DNA from: CATOSP01 sp965216155
GTDB taxonomy: Bacteria > Chloroflexota > Dehalococcoidia > Lucifugimonadales > UBA3495
DNA: 64,000 nt
Direction of reading: 5' to 3'
Assembly (NCBI GenBank): GCA_965216155.1
Contig: CBDCFD010000006.1
Coordinates: 496,001 to 560,000 of the forward strand
Part shown: positions 26,384-34,699 of the stretch, piece after piece
How the letters are laid out: each line of letters opens with the position of its first letter
Position numbering within the stretch: the first letter of the stretch is position 1
Translations under genes and position numbers: made by a program
The notes under the pieces: model-generated
What the model was told of the DNA's origin: nothing
What the model saw: only the letters and a program-made list of their open reading frames with translations
The model's database searches: none

Positions 26384-27013
26384 GTGCCAGATAGAATCCC
26401 GTGCATCGGAATCGGCGGCCCCGTGGGGTCCGGCAAGACCGCGTTGATCGAGGCCCTGGTGCCCAGGCTGATCGACCTCGGATATCAACCCCTGGTAATC
26501 ACCAACGACATCTTCACACGGGAGGACGCGGAGCACGCCCGGCGGACTTTGGAAGGCGTGCTTCCCGCCCAGCGCATTCGTGGCGTGGAGACCGGGGCGT
26601 GCCCCCATACCGCGGTCCGGGAGGACCCGTCACTCAACCTAATGGCGGTCGAAGACTTGACGCGTGAATTCCCCGACGCCGATCTGATCTTGATCGAAAG
26701 CGGGGGCGACAACCTGACGCTGACCTTTAGTCCTGTTTTGGCAGACTACCAGCTTTACGTAATCGACGTGGCCGCCGGGGACAAGATTCCGCGTAAACGT
26801 GGCCAGGGCATCACCCAGACCGACCTGCTGGTGATCAACAAGACCGACCTTGCGCCCTACGTCGGAGCGGACCTGGAGGTGATGGCCCGGGATTCCCGTC
26901 TCGTGCGGGGCGAGAAGCCTTTCACCTTCACCAACTGCCGGACGGGTGAGGGAGTGGACAGGATCGCCGAGTACGTGCTGGAAGGCGCTGGGATTGTCGC
27001 GGCCCCAGCTTAG
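26384..27013 (+). CDS. ureG: Urease accessory GTPase UreG
   Basis: A 209-residue SIMIBI-class GTPase that delivers nickel to apo-urease. The P-loop is GIGGPVGSGKT near residues 7-17; the nickel-binding CPH motif is in VETGACPHTAVREDPS; LILIESGGDNL and LLVINKTDLAPYVG (G4, NKTD) follow. The start is a GTG at 26384 preceded by AGAGGGAAATG. There is no histidine-rich N-terminal extension. That matters because ureE is also missing here, so the nickel store for UreG is not evident. Confidence 0.96.
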   Translation: MPDRIPCIGIGGPVGSGKTALIEALVPRLIDLGYQPLVITNDIFTREDAEHARRTLEGVLPAQRIRGVETGACPHTAVREDPSLNLMAVEDLTREFPDADLILIESGGDNLTLTFSPVLADYQLYVIDVAAGDKIPRKRGQGITQTDLLVINKTDLAPYVGADLEVMARDSRLVRGEKPFTFTNCRTGEGVDRIAEYVLEGAGIVAAPA

Positions 27014-27023
27014 CTCCACGACG

Positions 27024-27875
27024 GTGTCATCGCATGGGTCGGTGGACCTTATGTTTGGGGTCAGGCACGGGCGCACCCGCCTGGTCAAGAGTCTGGCGTG
27101 TCCGCCTTTCGTGGTACAACGGACTTTCTACCTCGACAGTCAACTGGATGACATGGCCTTCGTGTTTCTGGCCAACCCGACGGCCGGGATATTCCAGGGA
27201 GACCGGCAAAGCATCTCAATAATAGTCGGACCGGACGCAAAGGCTCACGTTACCAACCAGTCGGCGACCAAAGTCCACGCGATGCCCGAATCTTCCGCCG
27301 CGCAAGAGACCGGACTGGTGGTAGAGGATTGCGGCTACCTCGAGTATTTGCCGGAGCCGTTGATTCCGTTTGGGGGCTCCCGTTTCAGCCAGAACACTCG
27401 AATTAACGTGGCCCCCACCGGGGCCTTGCTGTACTGGGAAATCATAGCTCAGGGGCGAATGGCACGGGGTGAGAACCTGGCCTACGAGCGGCTGGAAAAC
27501 CGTCTGACCGTCAGACGGCCCGGCGGGTCACTCCTGTATCACGAGACCTTCAGGCTGGAACCCCGGGCCCGGTCCCCCCTGTCGATGATTATTATGGGAT
27601 CTGTCGCCGCGCCGGTGTTGGGGTCATTGCTCGTGGTGACCGGTGCGCTCGATGCCCAGGCCATGGCGGACCGGCTACGCAAGGAGGCTCCCAATTTACT
27701 CGCCAGCCCCCAGGGAGTAAGAATGGGGGTCACCTGCTTACCATCTGAAGCCGGAGTAGGTGTCAAGGTGCTGGGGCCCGAAACCCAGCCGGTCAAGAGG
27801 GTGTTGACGACCATGGCATCGGCGGCTAGAGAGCTTCTTACCGGCGCTCCCCTGCCCCCATCCCGGAAGTATTGA
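27024..27875 (+). CDS. ureD: Urease accessory protein UreD
   Basis: The scaffold protein that docks UreF-UreG onto apo-urease. The family opening GSVDLMFGVRHGRTRL is present, followed by VQRTFYLD, FLANPTAGIFQGD (PxGGxxxGD-like block) and LEYLPEPLIPFGGSRF. The GTG at 27024 is preferred because the conserved opening lies upstream of the ATG at 27051; it gives 283 residues and a gap of 10 bases after ureG. No strong ribosome site is seen, so coupling with ureG is likely. It is the last gene of the urea cluster. Confidence 0.92.
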   Translation: MSSHGSVDLMFGVRHGRTRLVKSLACPPFVVQRTFYLDSQLDDMAFVFLANPTAGIFQGDRQSISIIVGPDAKAHVTNQSATKVHAMPESSAAQETGLVVEDCGYLEYLPEPLIPFGGSRFSQNTRINVAPTGALLYWEIIAQGRMARGENLAYERLENRLTVRRPGGSLLYHETFRLEPRARSPLSMIIMGSVAAPVLGSLLVVTGALDAQAMADRLRKEAPNLLASPQGVRMGVTCLPSEAGVGVKVLGPETQPVKRVLTTMASAARELLTGAPLPPSRKY

Positions 27876-27897
27876 AACTGATTATCGGCCTATCGTC

Positions 27898-28254
27898 TCA
27901 GGCCATCCATCCTTGCACCGGCATGAGCTTCTGTGCTACCGGATCAATTCCCATAAACACTCCCTCGAGGGACAGAGCACCCAACAGAGGCATCGCACCT
28001 TCTTCGTTGAATAAGACGTGAGTGACGATCTCACGCCCTTCAATCCTGACCCAGGTCTGTCCCACATCCATCGTCCGGACTTCTCCCTGTCCGAACTCGA
28101 ACCTCTGCTCCATTATGGGAACCACTCCGAACCCTCGGAGAATCGAACCAGGGACAGATGTTATGGAGGCGCCTGAGTCCAGAAGTGCATACATGGGAAT
28201 CCACCGCTCCCGCTGCGGGTCGCCGATTGCTATTTCGACACTAAAAGTACCCAT
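27898..28254 (-). CDS. Retropepsin-like aspartic protease family protein
   Basis: A 118-residue single-domain protein with the retropepsin active-site pattern YALLDSGASITSVP near residues 24-37 (Asp-Ser-Gly) and hydrophobic strands after it. Bacterial proteins of this size are thought to work as dimers, each chain giving one Asp. No signal peptide is seen, so it should be cytoplasmic. There is no Shine-Dalgarno site; TAAAAT lies six bases before the ATG, indicating a leaderless transcript. It is convergent with ureD. Confidence 0.82.
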   Translation of the reverse strand: MGTFSVEIAIGDPQRERWIPMYALLDSGASITSVPGSILRGFGVVPIMEQRFEFGQGEVRTMDVGQTWVRIEGREIVTHVLFNEEGAMPLLGALSLEGVFMGIDPVAQKLMPVQGWMA

Positions 28255-28260
28255 AGTCGC

Positions 28261-28266
28261 ATTTTA
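28261..28266 (-). promoter_or_regulatory. -10 box giving a leaderless transcript
   Basis: TAAAAT on the minus strand, six bases before the protease ATG at 28254. With transcription starting at or next to the ATG, no 5' leader would remain. No good -35 box is seen. Confidence 0.5.
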
Positions 28267-28415
28267 CCATTCGGGCCAGTTGACCGGTCACAATTTTCTC
28301 TGCGCCAAGTCATTGGGTCCGGAGGTGCGAAGCGCATGGTTCCGGGGGCCGAGGCGGTGCAGTAAGGGAATTATTGGAAACCGTGTGGGGCCGTCCATGT
28401 GGAAGCCGGCATCTG

Positions 28416-29099
28416 TTAGGCAGGCAATCGGGTGCCTGAAGCTTCTTCAGGAGACTCGTCACGGCTTTCCGTCCGCCGTGCGATGAGCCACACAGCCATT
28501 ACCACGATCCAGGCCAGGAACGCCGGTCCGGTGATGCGGTGCACGTCCGTTGCGGCGTCGATCCAGATGAAGAGCATTGCTGTGCCAATGACGAGTGATA
28601 CCGGGGCGATGACGCGGAAAACTCCGCCCGACTTCCACTGGGGGAGGGCCGCCGCGATCAGTCCCAGTCCCGCCGCGGTGAATCCGGCTTTGCCGGTGAA
28701 CCAGCGAAGGTCCGCCAGGCCTTGAATTGGTCCGTCGATCACGCCGGGACCCGCGAGGCCGGGAGCAACCACGCCGAGCGTCACCGCTGATATTCCCGAA
28801 ACAGCGGTCAAGATTCCCGAAACGGCTAACATCAGAGGCATGAGTTGGCCGGCCTGCTGACTGGAGCCCGGAGCGGCGCGGGAGAGACACCACCCCGCGG
28901 AGAGGAGCATGAAGCCTGAAACGGTCCTGGCCGCGCCGCCAAGGAAGTAGAACAACTGATTTTCCGATATGGCGGCCAGGGATTCCGCCAATGTGTGCTG
29001 GTCGGCGTCGGCGGCGACCCGCGCGAACACCGAGATCACGGTCGCGACTGCCGTAAGGCACAAAAATAGGCCGGCCGTGCGTCGAGTTGGACCAAACAT
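28416..29099 (-). CDS. Multipass membrane protein, DUF4386-like
   Basis: A 227-residue membrane protein with about six or seven hydrophobic helices, beginning MFGPTRRTAGLFLCLTAVAT. The spacing (a large loop with HTLAESLAAISENQLFY after the first helix, then paired helices and a short charged C-terminal tail) recalls the DUF4386 family, but I am not sure of that. The ATG at 29099 is chosen because the hydrophobic part begins directly after it; the open frame upstream is polar and unlike the rest. Function unknown. It is divergent from the Rieske gene. Confidence 0.7.
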   Translation of the reverse strand: MFGPTRRTAGLFLCLTAVATVISVFARVAADADQHTLAESLAAISENQLFYFLGGAARTVSGFMLLSAGWCLSRAAPGSSQQAGQLMPLMLAVSGILTAVSGISAVTLGVVAPGLAGPGVIDGPIQGLADLRWFTGKAGFTAAGLGLIAAALPQWKSGGVFRVIAPVSLVIGTAMLFIWIDAATDVHRITGPAFLAWIVVMAVWLIARRTESRDESPEEASGTRLPA

Positions 29100-29303
29100 G
29101 CGTATAGTATAGCCGGGCGAGGGAAGAGGTTGACCATTGTCGCGCACTTCATCCAAGGCGGTTTGGCGCTCAGCATAGTCTTTTCCGGTCGAAAGATGGG
29201 GGCATGTCCCAGCTTGCGTGGGGCTGGAGGCTGGCACTAGAATCAGGGGGCTTACCTGCTGAAATCCACGGCTATTCCTTATTCAAACCTGGAGGGCGTA
29301 ATT

Positions 29304-31052
29304 ATGGCCACCAAGGTTGTGGGACAAATTAGGGCCGGGACCATAAACGAGCTAAAGGACGGCGTGTGCCGCGTCGTAACCGGCGGAGGTCACACTATCG
29401 CCGTGGTGTACCACGACGGGGAGGTCTACGCGGTGGACAACCGTTGCCCTCACATGGGCTTTCCCCTGGACCGGGGCAGCGTCAGTGATGGCATTCTGAC
29501 CTGCCATTGGCACCATGCCCGGTTCGACCTCTCCAGCGGAGGGACGTTCAACCCATTCGCAGACGACGTTCGCAGCTTCCCGGTGACCGTGGTAGACGGC
29601 GAGATATGGGTCGACCCTCGGCCCGCCGGGCGGGACGAAGTGCAGCACTGGTCCGGCAGGCTGGAAGACGGGCTGGAGCACAACATACGATTGGTGACCG
29701 CAAAGTCGGTGCTAGGCCTCCACGCCGCGGGCTCTGACTACCGGGAGCCGCTGCGAATCGGCGCTGCCTTCGGTACAACGTATACCTCCGCAGGGTGGGG
29801 ACCGGCGATGACCATCCTCACATCCACGGCCAATATCCTGCCGCACTTGTCGGAGGACGACCGACCGGTCGCCCTCTACCAGGGTCTGCTTCACGTGGCC
29901 AGGGAATGCGCGGGGAAGCCTCCCCGTTTCGTTGTGGACCCGCTGCCAACAGGGGAGACCCGCCCCGAAGTATTCAAGCAGTGGTTCCGTAGCTTCATCG
30001 ACGTCAGGGCTGAGGATGCGGCGGACCGTTGTTTGCGTACTGCCATCCAGTTGGGTCTGCCGCCTCGAGACATCGCCGGCATGGTCTTCTCCGCCGCCAC
30101 CGACCACATTTACCTGGACGCAGGGCACGTGGTGGACTTCGCCAACAAGGCGTTCGAGTTGCTGGACCACATCGGTTGGGACCACGCCAGCCAGGTGCTG
30201 ACCAGCCTTGTACATGGAATGGCGCGGGCCAGGCGGAGTCAAGAGCTCAGCTCTTGGCGCCATCCGATAGACCTGGCGTCGCTGGTGTGGCAGGCCAGGG
30301 AGGAACTTCCCGGCCTCTACGAGCGGGGCCAGCGCAACGGCAGTAGATGGGATGGGGCTGACGACCTCGCCAAAGAGATGTTAAGTGATTCGCCCACGGA
30401 CATCCTTGACGCGATCAAGCAGGCGGTCCTCGGCGGCGCAACCGCAGAGGCGCTGGGATCTGCGGTTGCCTACGCTGCGTTTCTCAGAATGGCCCATTTC
30501 CACATATCCAACGAGTTCAACGACTGGGACACAGTCCACAACACGTTGACCGCAGCCAACGCGCTCCACCAGGCGTTGAAACGCGCCCCGTCGTTGGAAC
30601 TAATGCGGGGCGTCTTCGATGTTGCCATGAGCATCTACCTGGACCGCTTTTTGAACATGCCGCCGCAGCGTATTCCAGAGACCGGCAGCGACCTGGCGAA
30701 CGGTGATGAGCTAATCGCTCAATTGCTGGAGCAGATGGATGTCCGGCAGCAGGTGGAAGAGGTATCGCACATGGTGTCCCGGTACATCACGGGTAAAGGG
30801 GACCCGGACGCCCTCATGGCTGCGCTTGGCCGGGGGATGTTGATGGAAGACGCAGGGTTTCACTCGTTTCAAATCGTCGACGCGGGCTTCAAACAGCACC
30901 AGGGACGCCGGGGGACCGAGCCGGGCCGTCACGTGCTCATCGGAATGGCCCGGTTCCTGGCCGCCCACGCGCCAACGCCTCGCGCCGTAAACCAGACTTA
31001 CCAGATCGCGCTGCGTCTACACCGCGGCGAGGAGATTTTCCGGGAACCGTAG
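29304..31052 (+). CDS. Rieske [2Fe-2S] protein with large C-terminal domain
   Basis: A 582-residue protein. Residues about 8-112 form a Rieske domain: Cys48-Pro-His50 and Cys67-His-Trp-His70 are the four cluster ligands, as in ferredoxin components of ring-hydroxylating oxygenases. The remaining 460 residues are helical and belong to no family I recognise; they contain repeated paired segments and several histidines (VLTSLVHGMARARR, MAHFHISNEFNDWDTVH, SYRITGKGD-like VSRYITGKGDPDAL). There is no oxygenase catalytic triad that I can place. GGAGGG precedes the ATG. It may transfer electrons to a bound partner or cofactor, but this is inference. It ends just before a TnpB gene without visible truncation. 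Confidence 0.85.
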   Translation: MATKVVGQIRAGTINELKDGVCRVVTGGGHTIAVVYHDGEVYAVDNRCPHMGFPLDRGSVSDGILTCHWHHARFDLSSGGTFNPFADDVRSFPVTVVDGEIWVDPRPAGRDEVQHWSGRLEDGLEHNIRLVTAKSVLGLHAAGSDYREPLRIGAAFGTTYTSAGWGPAMTILTSTANILPHLSEDDRPVALYQGLLHVARECAGKPPRFVVDPLPTGETRPEVFKQWFRSFIDVRAEDAADRCLRTAIQLGLPPRDIAGMVFSAATDHIYLDAGHVVDFANKAFELLDHIGWDHASQVLTSLVHGMARARRSQELSSWRHPIDLASLVWQAREELPGLYERGQRNGSRWDGADDLAKEMLSDSPTDILDAIKQAVLGGATAEALGSAVAYAAFLRMAHFHISNEFNDWDTVHNTLTAANALHQALKRAPSLELMRGVFDVAMSIYLDRFLNMPPQRIPETGSDLANGDELIAQLLEQMDVRQQVEEVSHMVSRYITGKGDPDALMAALGRGMLMEDAGFHSFQIVDAGFKQHQGRRGTEPGRHVLIGMARFLAAHAPTPRAVNQTYQIALRLHRGEEIFREP

Positions 31053-31070
31053 CGTGCGTTCGTGTTCGGT

Positions 31071-31076
31071 TATAAT
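31071..31076 (+). promoter_or_regulatory. -10 box of tnpB, leaderless start
   Basis: A perfect TATAAT nine bases before the tnpB ATG, with no Shine-Dalgarno site. It lies only 19 bases past the Rieske gene stop codon, so the left end of the element must be very close to it. Confidence 0.5.
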
Positions 31077-31085
31077 GCGAGTGAT

Positions 31086-32486
31086 ATGAGCGGCGATACA
31101 CGACAAGTTACCCTGCGCCCGAGCAAGGCCGGGCATAAGCGGTTGGACGATTTGCTCCGGCAGCATTGCACACTGTACAACGCTGCGCTGGAGCACCGCT
31201 TTACCGCGTGGAAGAGCCACAAAGCCCGCATTAACTTCACGCAACAAAGCCGTGAACTTACGCTGGTTCGTCAAGACGATGCCGCGTGGTCCGGCCAGGA
31301 CCGGCGATTGGCTATTGAGACCCTAAGACGCGCGGACCTAGCGTATCAGAATTGGTTCCGTCACATGAGGGCCGGTCAAAAGGGAGGAAGGCCCCGGTTT
31401 AAATCGGCTTCCTGCTTCCGCACCTTGGAAATCCACTCCGGGGTCAACAGATATCTGCGCGTCAACGACGACGGGACGAAGGGCGTAATAGAAATCAAAG
31501 GTGTCCCTCCCCTTCACTTCAACATGCCTCTCCGCAAAGGCGCCCCCCGACGCCCACTGCCGCCGGGTCAGCCGTTGACCATCCGAATCACCCGGACGCC
31601 GTGCCGGGTGACCGCCTCGCTGGTATATTACATTGAGACGCCGGAAACGGTTGTTGTCCAGCCAACTAATCCTTTGGGAATTGACTTGGGCGTCGCCAAG
31701 ACGCTGGTGTCGCAGCACGGGCAAATGAATGTCGATCTGCCGCCACGCAGTTCGCCCGAGTTTCGGAAGCCGAAGCGCCGGTTGAGCCGCCGGATGGCCC
31801 GGCAGCGGCAATCGGCGGTGCGGGACGGGCGGGCATACTGGCAGCCGCGTGGAGGCGGCAAGTATCGCATGGCCTGGAAGGAAGGTGTCCCGTCTCGCCG
31901 GTATGTTCAAACCCGCGCCGCTTATGCCAAGTTGTGTGAGCGAGAGCGTTTGGCTCAGCGCAATTGGACGCACAGGTTAACGTCCAAACTCGTCAAGGGG
32001 GGCTACGACTTCATCGCCGCCGAAGATTTGCGGATTCAGAACATGACCGCTTCCGCTGCTGGCACGGTCGAAGAACCGGGCCGGAACGTGGCGCAGAAGC
32101 GCGGTCTCATCCGTTCCATACTGGAGCAGAGTTGGGGCGGCATCCTGGCGCAACTGGAGTACAAGGCTGAAAGGGCTGGTATTCCTTTTGTGCGGGTTCC
32201 GCCCCACTACACAAGCAAAGCCTGCTACAAGTGTGGCTCAATAGACCACAGGAACCGCCCAACACAACCAGATTTCAAATGCGTTAATTGCGGACACGAG
32301 GACAACGCCGACGTAAACGCGGCCAGAAACATCCTGCGCCGGGGGCTTCTGGCCTCCGGGTTGGCTGAACTATCGCCAACGGGCGGCACAGCAGGATGCG
32401 ACAAGACCCATCTCACAGGAGAGGGACCGCCCACGATACCACGCTTGCAAGGGCCTTTTCAGATGGAACTACCTGGCTTCACATGA
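31086..32486 (+). CDS. tnpB: TnpB-type RNA-guided nuclease (IS200/IS605 family), stand-alone
   Basis: A 466-residue OrfB/TnpB protein. The RuvC active site is intact: Asp200 in PLGIDLGVAKTL, Glu313 in IAAEDLRIQNM and Asp409 in NADVNAARNIL. A zinc ribbon with CYKCGS and FKCVNCG lies between the last two. Known TnpB proteins cut DNA next to a short TAM, guided by an RNA copied from the element right end. No tnpA is adjacent, so this is a TnpB-only element moved in trans or domesticated. The ATG at 31086 (MSGDTRQVTLRP) is the family start. The right-end guide-RNA scaffold would be expected to overlap the last 100 or so bases of the gene and run beyond 32486, but I cannot delimit it. Confidence 0.92.
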   Translation: MSGDTRQVTLRPSKAGHKRLDDLLRQHCTLYNAALEHRFTAWKSHKARINFTQQSRELTLVRQDDAAWSGQDRRLAIETLRRADLAYQNWFRHMRAGQKGGRPRFKSASCFRTLEIHSGVNRYLRVNDDGTKGVIEIKGVPPLHFNMPLRKGAPRRPLPPGQPLTIRITRTPCRVTASLVYYIETPETVVVQPTNPLGIDLGVAKTLVSQHGQMNVDLPPRSSPEFRKPKRRLSRRMARQRQSAVRDGRAYWQPRGGGKYRMAWKEGVPSRRYVQTRAAYAKLCERERLAQRNWTHRLTSKLVKGGYDFIAAEDLRIQNMTASAAGTVEEPGRNVAQKRGLIRSILEQSWGGILAQLEYKAERAGIPFVRVPPHYTSKACYKCGSIDHRNRPTQPDFKCVNCGHEDNADVNAARNILRRGLLASGLAELSPTGGTAGCDKTHLTGEGPPTIPRLQGPFQMELPGFT

Positions 32487-32512
32487 TTCCTGCACTATAC
32501 ATATCGGATGGC

Positions 32513-32543
32513 AAGGGGTTGCCCCGCGCAGGCGTGGATGGTT
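32513..32543 (+). repeat. Direct repeat, left copy
   Basis: About 31 bases ending in CAGGCGTGGATGGTTC. It resembles the segment at 33749-33780, which ends GGGTGTGGATGGCTC, with about 26 of 32 positions alike by eye. The two copies bracket the HEPN-like pseudogene and the nuclease-like gene. Confidence 0.45.
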
Positions 32544-32563
32544 CTTTATTCCGTGAAGAGAGT

Positions 32564-33124
32564 ATGTACCACATGACGACAGCACCGCTATTGCCGGAAC
32601 CCGGGCTGCAAAGTCCCGAAGACCGCAGGGCCATAGGCCGCCGGTTTATCCAACTTGCGCGGAAGGAACTGGGGCAAGGCCACCGTCTCTAGGCCGGGGA
32701 GAAGGCATGGGGGGCGGTTGCCCATAATTTGAAGGTCATCGCAGAACAGCGGGGGTGGCGCCACGAGTCGCACCGGCACGTTGAGAACATCGGGCACCAT
32801 ATCATATTGGAATATAACCAACCGGAACTCGGAAAGGCTATCTCGGATGCTTACCACATCGGGCATAAAAACTTCTATGAAAATCAGTATAGCGCCGATA
32901 CGCTTGGAGAGATGATAGAAACGGTTGAGGAGGCATTGCCGTTGTTGGAATCTCTGCAATATGAGACCCCGCGGCCCTTTGCCATCACCTCCAACCAACA
33001 GCGCCGGCGGCTGGCGGAACTTACGGGGAACGACGGGTTGCAGGTCGGAGACATATCCCCCGTGGGGTTTTCCCTGCGGCATCAGCCTGACCCCGCAAGC
33101 GATGGTGATCTGAGAGAGGTATAA
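32564..33124 (+). pseudogene. HEPN/PaREP1-like protein interrupted by an amber codon
   Basis: One continuous frame of about 186 codons with a single TAG at 32690-32692. Upstream it reads MTTAPLLPEPGLQSPEDRRA and ends ARKELGQGHRL; directly after the TAG it goes on AGEKAWGAVAHNLKVIAEQR, then LPLLESLQYETPRPF. In the PaREP1/HEPN-like proteins I know of, the consensus here is GDRLQASEKAWGA, so a CAG glutamine has become TAG. HEPN domains often form ribonuclease toxins or substrate-binding helpers. The start could be 32564, after GAAGAGAGT, or 32573. Either it is a very young pseudogene or the stop is read through. It is followed eight bases later by a nuclease-like gene. Confidence 0.68.
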
Positions 33125-33125
33125 T
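33120..33125 (+). promoter_or_regulatory. -10 box of the nuclease-like gene
   Basis: TATAAT overlapping the stop codon of the HEPN-like frame and seven bases before the ATG at 33133. No Shine-Dalgarno site is visible, so a leaderless transcript is likely. Confidence 0.45.
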
Positions 33126-33132
33126 CACAACC

Positions 33133-33750
33133 ATGACCTCTATCAATGACATCGCCGACCTGGCCCGCATCCTGAAAGAGCAGCCCGAATGGGCAGACAC
33201 GATTCGCAGCATATTGCTGAGCGAAGAACTGTTAAACTTGCCTGCCCGGTTCGCCGAGTTCGTCCAACTGACACAGGAAAGCAACCGGCTCACCAACGAG
33301 CGTCTGAACAGACTGGAAGGCCGCATGGGGAATCTGGAAGGCAGCGACTACGAACGCAAAGTCCGGTACAGGGCCATGAGCCGCGCCCAACTCCGGTTCG
33401 GCCTGGACAATCCCTACCTGGCGTTGACGCAGAGCGATCCTGCGTCGCCCCGGCTGACGAGCGCAATCGCTCAGGCCATCGGAAATGGGGCCATCTCCCT
33501 GGAGCAGTCCGAAGACCTGTACGATACCGACATCATCATCTCAGACGAGGGCAACCGCCACGTCACAATAGAAGTCTCGCTCACCGCTGACAAAGACGAC
33601 ATCGACCGGGTGAACCGCCGCGCCGGGGTCCTGAGCGCCGCCACCGGCGGCACGGTCACACCGGCCATCATCACGGCAAGCTTGAACGACGCTCAACAGG
33701 AACAAGCGGCCGCCGAGGAAGTGGCCGCGTTCATCATCCCGTACCCTTAA
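33133..33750 (+). CDS. PD-(D/E)XK nuclease-like protein with coiled-coil N-terminus
   Basis: A 205-residue protein of no firm family. Residues 1-75 are helical and coiled-coil-like (FVQLTQESNRLTNERLNRLE). The rest fits a restriction-endonuclease-like fold: Asp in LYDTDIIISDEG followed by a strand with Glu (HVTIEVSLT), where the expected Lys of ExK is Ser, and then helix DKDDIDRVNRRAGVL. This arrangement is like DUF3782-type proteins. It could be an inactive or unusual nuclease, or a DNA-binding partner. It has its own TATAAT close to the start codon. It follows the broken HEPN-like gene and lies within the same pair of direct repeats. Confidence 0.65.
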   Translation: MTSINDIADLARILKEQPEWADTIRSILLSEELLNLPARFAEFVQLTQESNRLTNERLNRLEGRMGNLEGSDYERKVRYRAMSRAQLRFGLDNPYLALTQSDPASPRLTSAIAQAIGNGAISLEQSEDLYDTDIIISDEGNRHVTIEVSLTADKDDIDRVNRRAGVLSAATGGTVTPAIITASLNDAQQEQAAAEEVAAFIIPYP

Positions 33751-33780
33751 AGGGGGTGTCCGCGCGGGTGTGGATGGCTC
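33749..33780 (+). repeat. Direct repeat, right copy
   Basis: About 32 bases starting at the stop codon of the nuclease-like gene and ending GGGTGTGGATGGCTC. It is the partner of the copy at 32513-32543. Together they may mark the limits of a small mobile or recombining module. Confidence 0.45.
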
Positions 33781-33822
33781 CTGTAGCCTTGGCTGTATCA
33801 CAACAGGAAGGGAGAAATAGAA

Positions 33823-34674
33823 ATGTCAGTCGGAATTGTCGTGCCGCTTCCGGCATACACCATTGACCCTGCGTTTATCGCACAGAAGGCCGAGGAGTTG
33901 GGCTTCGAGTCAATCTGGTACCATGAGCATCCGATACTGCCGGTCAGCAGCGCCAGTCCGTTTCCATCCACCGGCGGGGAAATTCCCTGGACCTACCGCC
34001 ACTTCACCGATCCCTACATTGCCCTCTCCCGCGCTTCGGCGGTGACCAGCAGGATTAAGCTGGGCACGGGAATAACCCTGGTCCCGGAACGAAACCCGTT
34101 GATATTGGCCAAGGAGATCGCCGCCCTGGACCACTACAGCGGCGGAAGGTTCCTGTTCGGCATCGGGGCAGGCTGGAACCGGGAAGAGACCGAAATGATG
34201 GGCGGCGACTTCGACCACCGTTGGACCCAGACCAGGGAGGCCGTTCTCGCGCTCAAGGAGCTTTGGACCAAGGACGAGGCCGAGTTCCACGGCCGCTATT
34301 ACGATTTCCCGCCGGTCTATTGCTACCCCAAGCCGGCTCAAAAACCACATCCACCGGTGTTGCTGGGCGGGAACGCGCGAAACGTTCTTCAGCGGATTGC
34401 GCGATGGGGGGATGGCTGGCTGCCCATCCGCGTTTCAGCCGCCCAGATCGACGACAGCCGTAAGATTCTAGACACCCTGGCCGCCGAACGGGGCAGGGAC
34501 CCGGAGTCGATGACCATCTCAATTTTCGGCCAACCCACCGACACCACCAGGCGGCAGGTCGAGGACTTTCTCAACGCCGGGGCGGTCCGCGTCTCGGTTT
34601 GGCCGGAGCATTGCGAGACCGAGGATGCTATGGGCGAGCAGCTAGAGAAACTGGCGGAAACCCTGGTCCGGTAA
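33823..34674 (+). CDS. F420-dependent LLM-class oxidoreductase
   Basis: A 283-residue luciferase-like monooxygenase-fold protein. It shows LGFESIWYHEHP, IKLGTGITLVPERNPLILAK, then RFLFGIGAGWNREETEMMGG and KPHPPVLLGGNA, all typical of the F420-type (rather than FMN-type) branch. The reaction is probably hydride transfer or monooxygenation of an organic substrate; the substrate is not evident. GGGAG precedes the ATG. It stands alone in a region of accessory genes. Confidence 0.9.
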   Translation: MSVGIVVPLPAYTIDPAFIAQKAEELGFESIWYHEHPILPVSSASPFPSTGGEIPWTYRHFTDPYIALSRASAVTSRIKLGTGITLVPERNPLILAKEIAALDHYSGGRFLFGIGAGWNREETEMMGGDFDHRWTQTREAVLALKELWTKDEAEFHGRYYDFPPVYCYPKPAQKPHPPVLLGGNARNVLQRIARWGDGWLPIRVSAAQIDDSRKILDTLAAERGRDPESMTISIFGQPTDTTRRQVEDFLNAGAVRVSVWPEHCETEDAMGEQLEKLAETLVR

Positions 34675-34699
34675 TCGGCGCACACGAGCGGGGTCGAAC

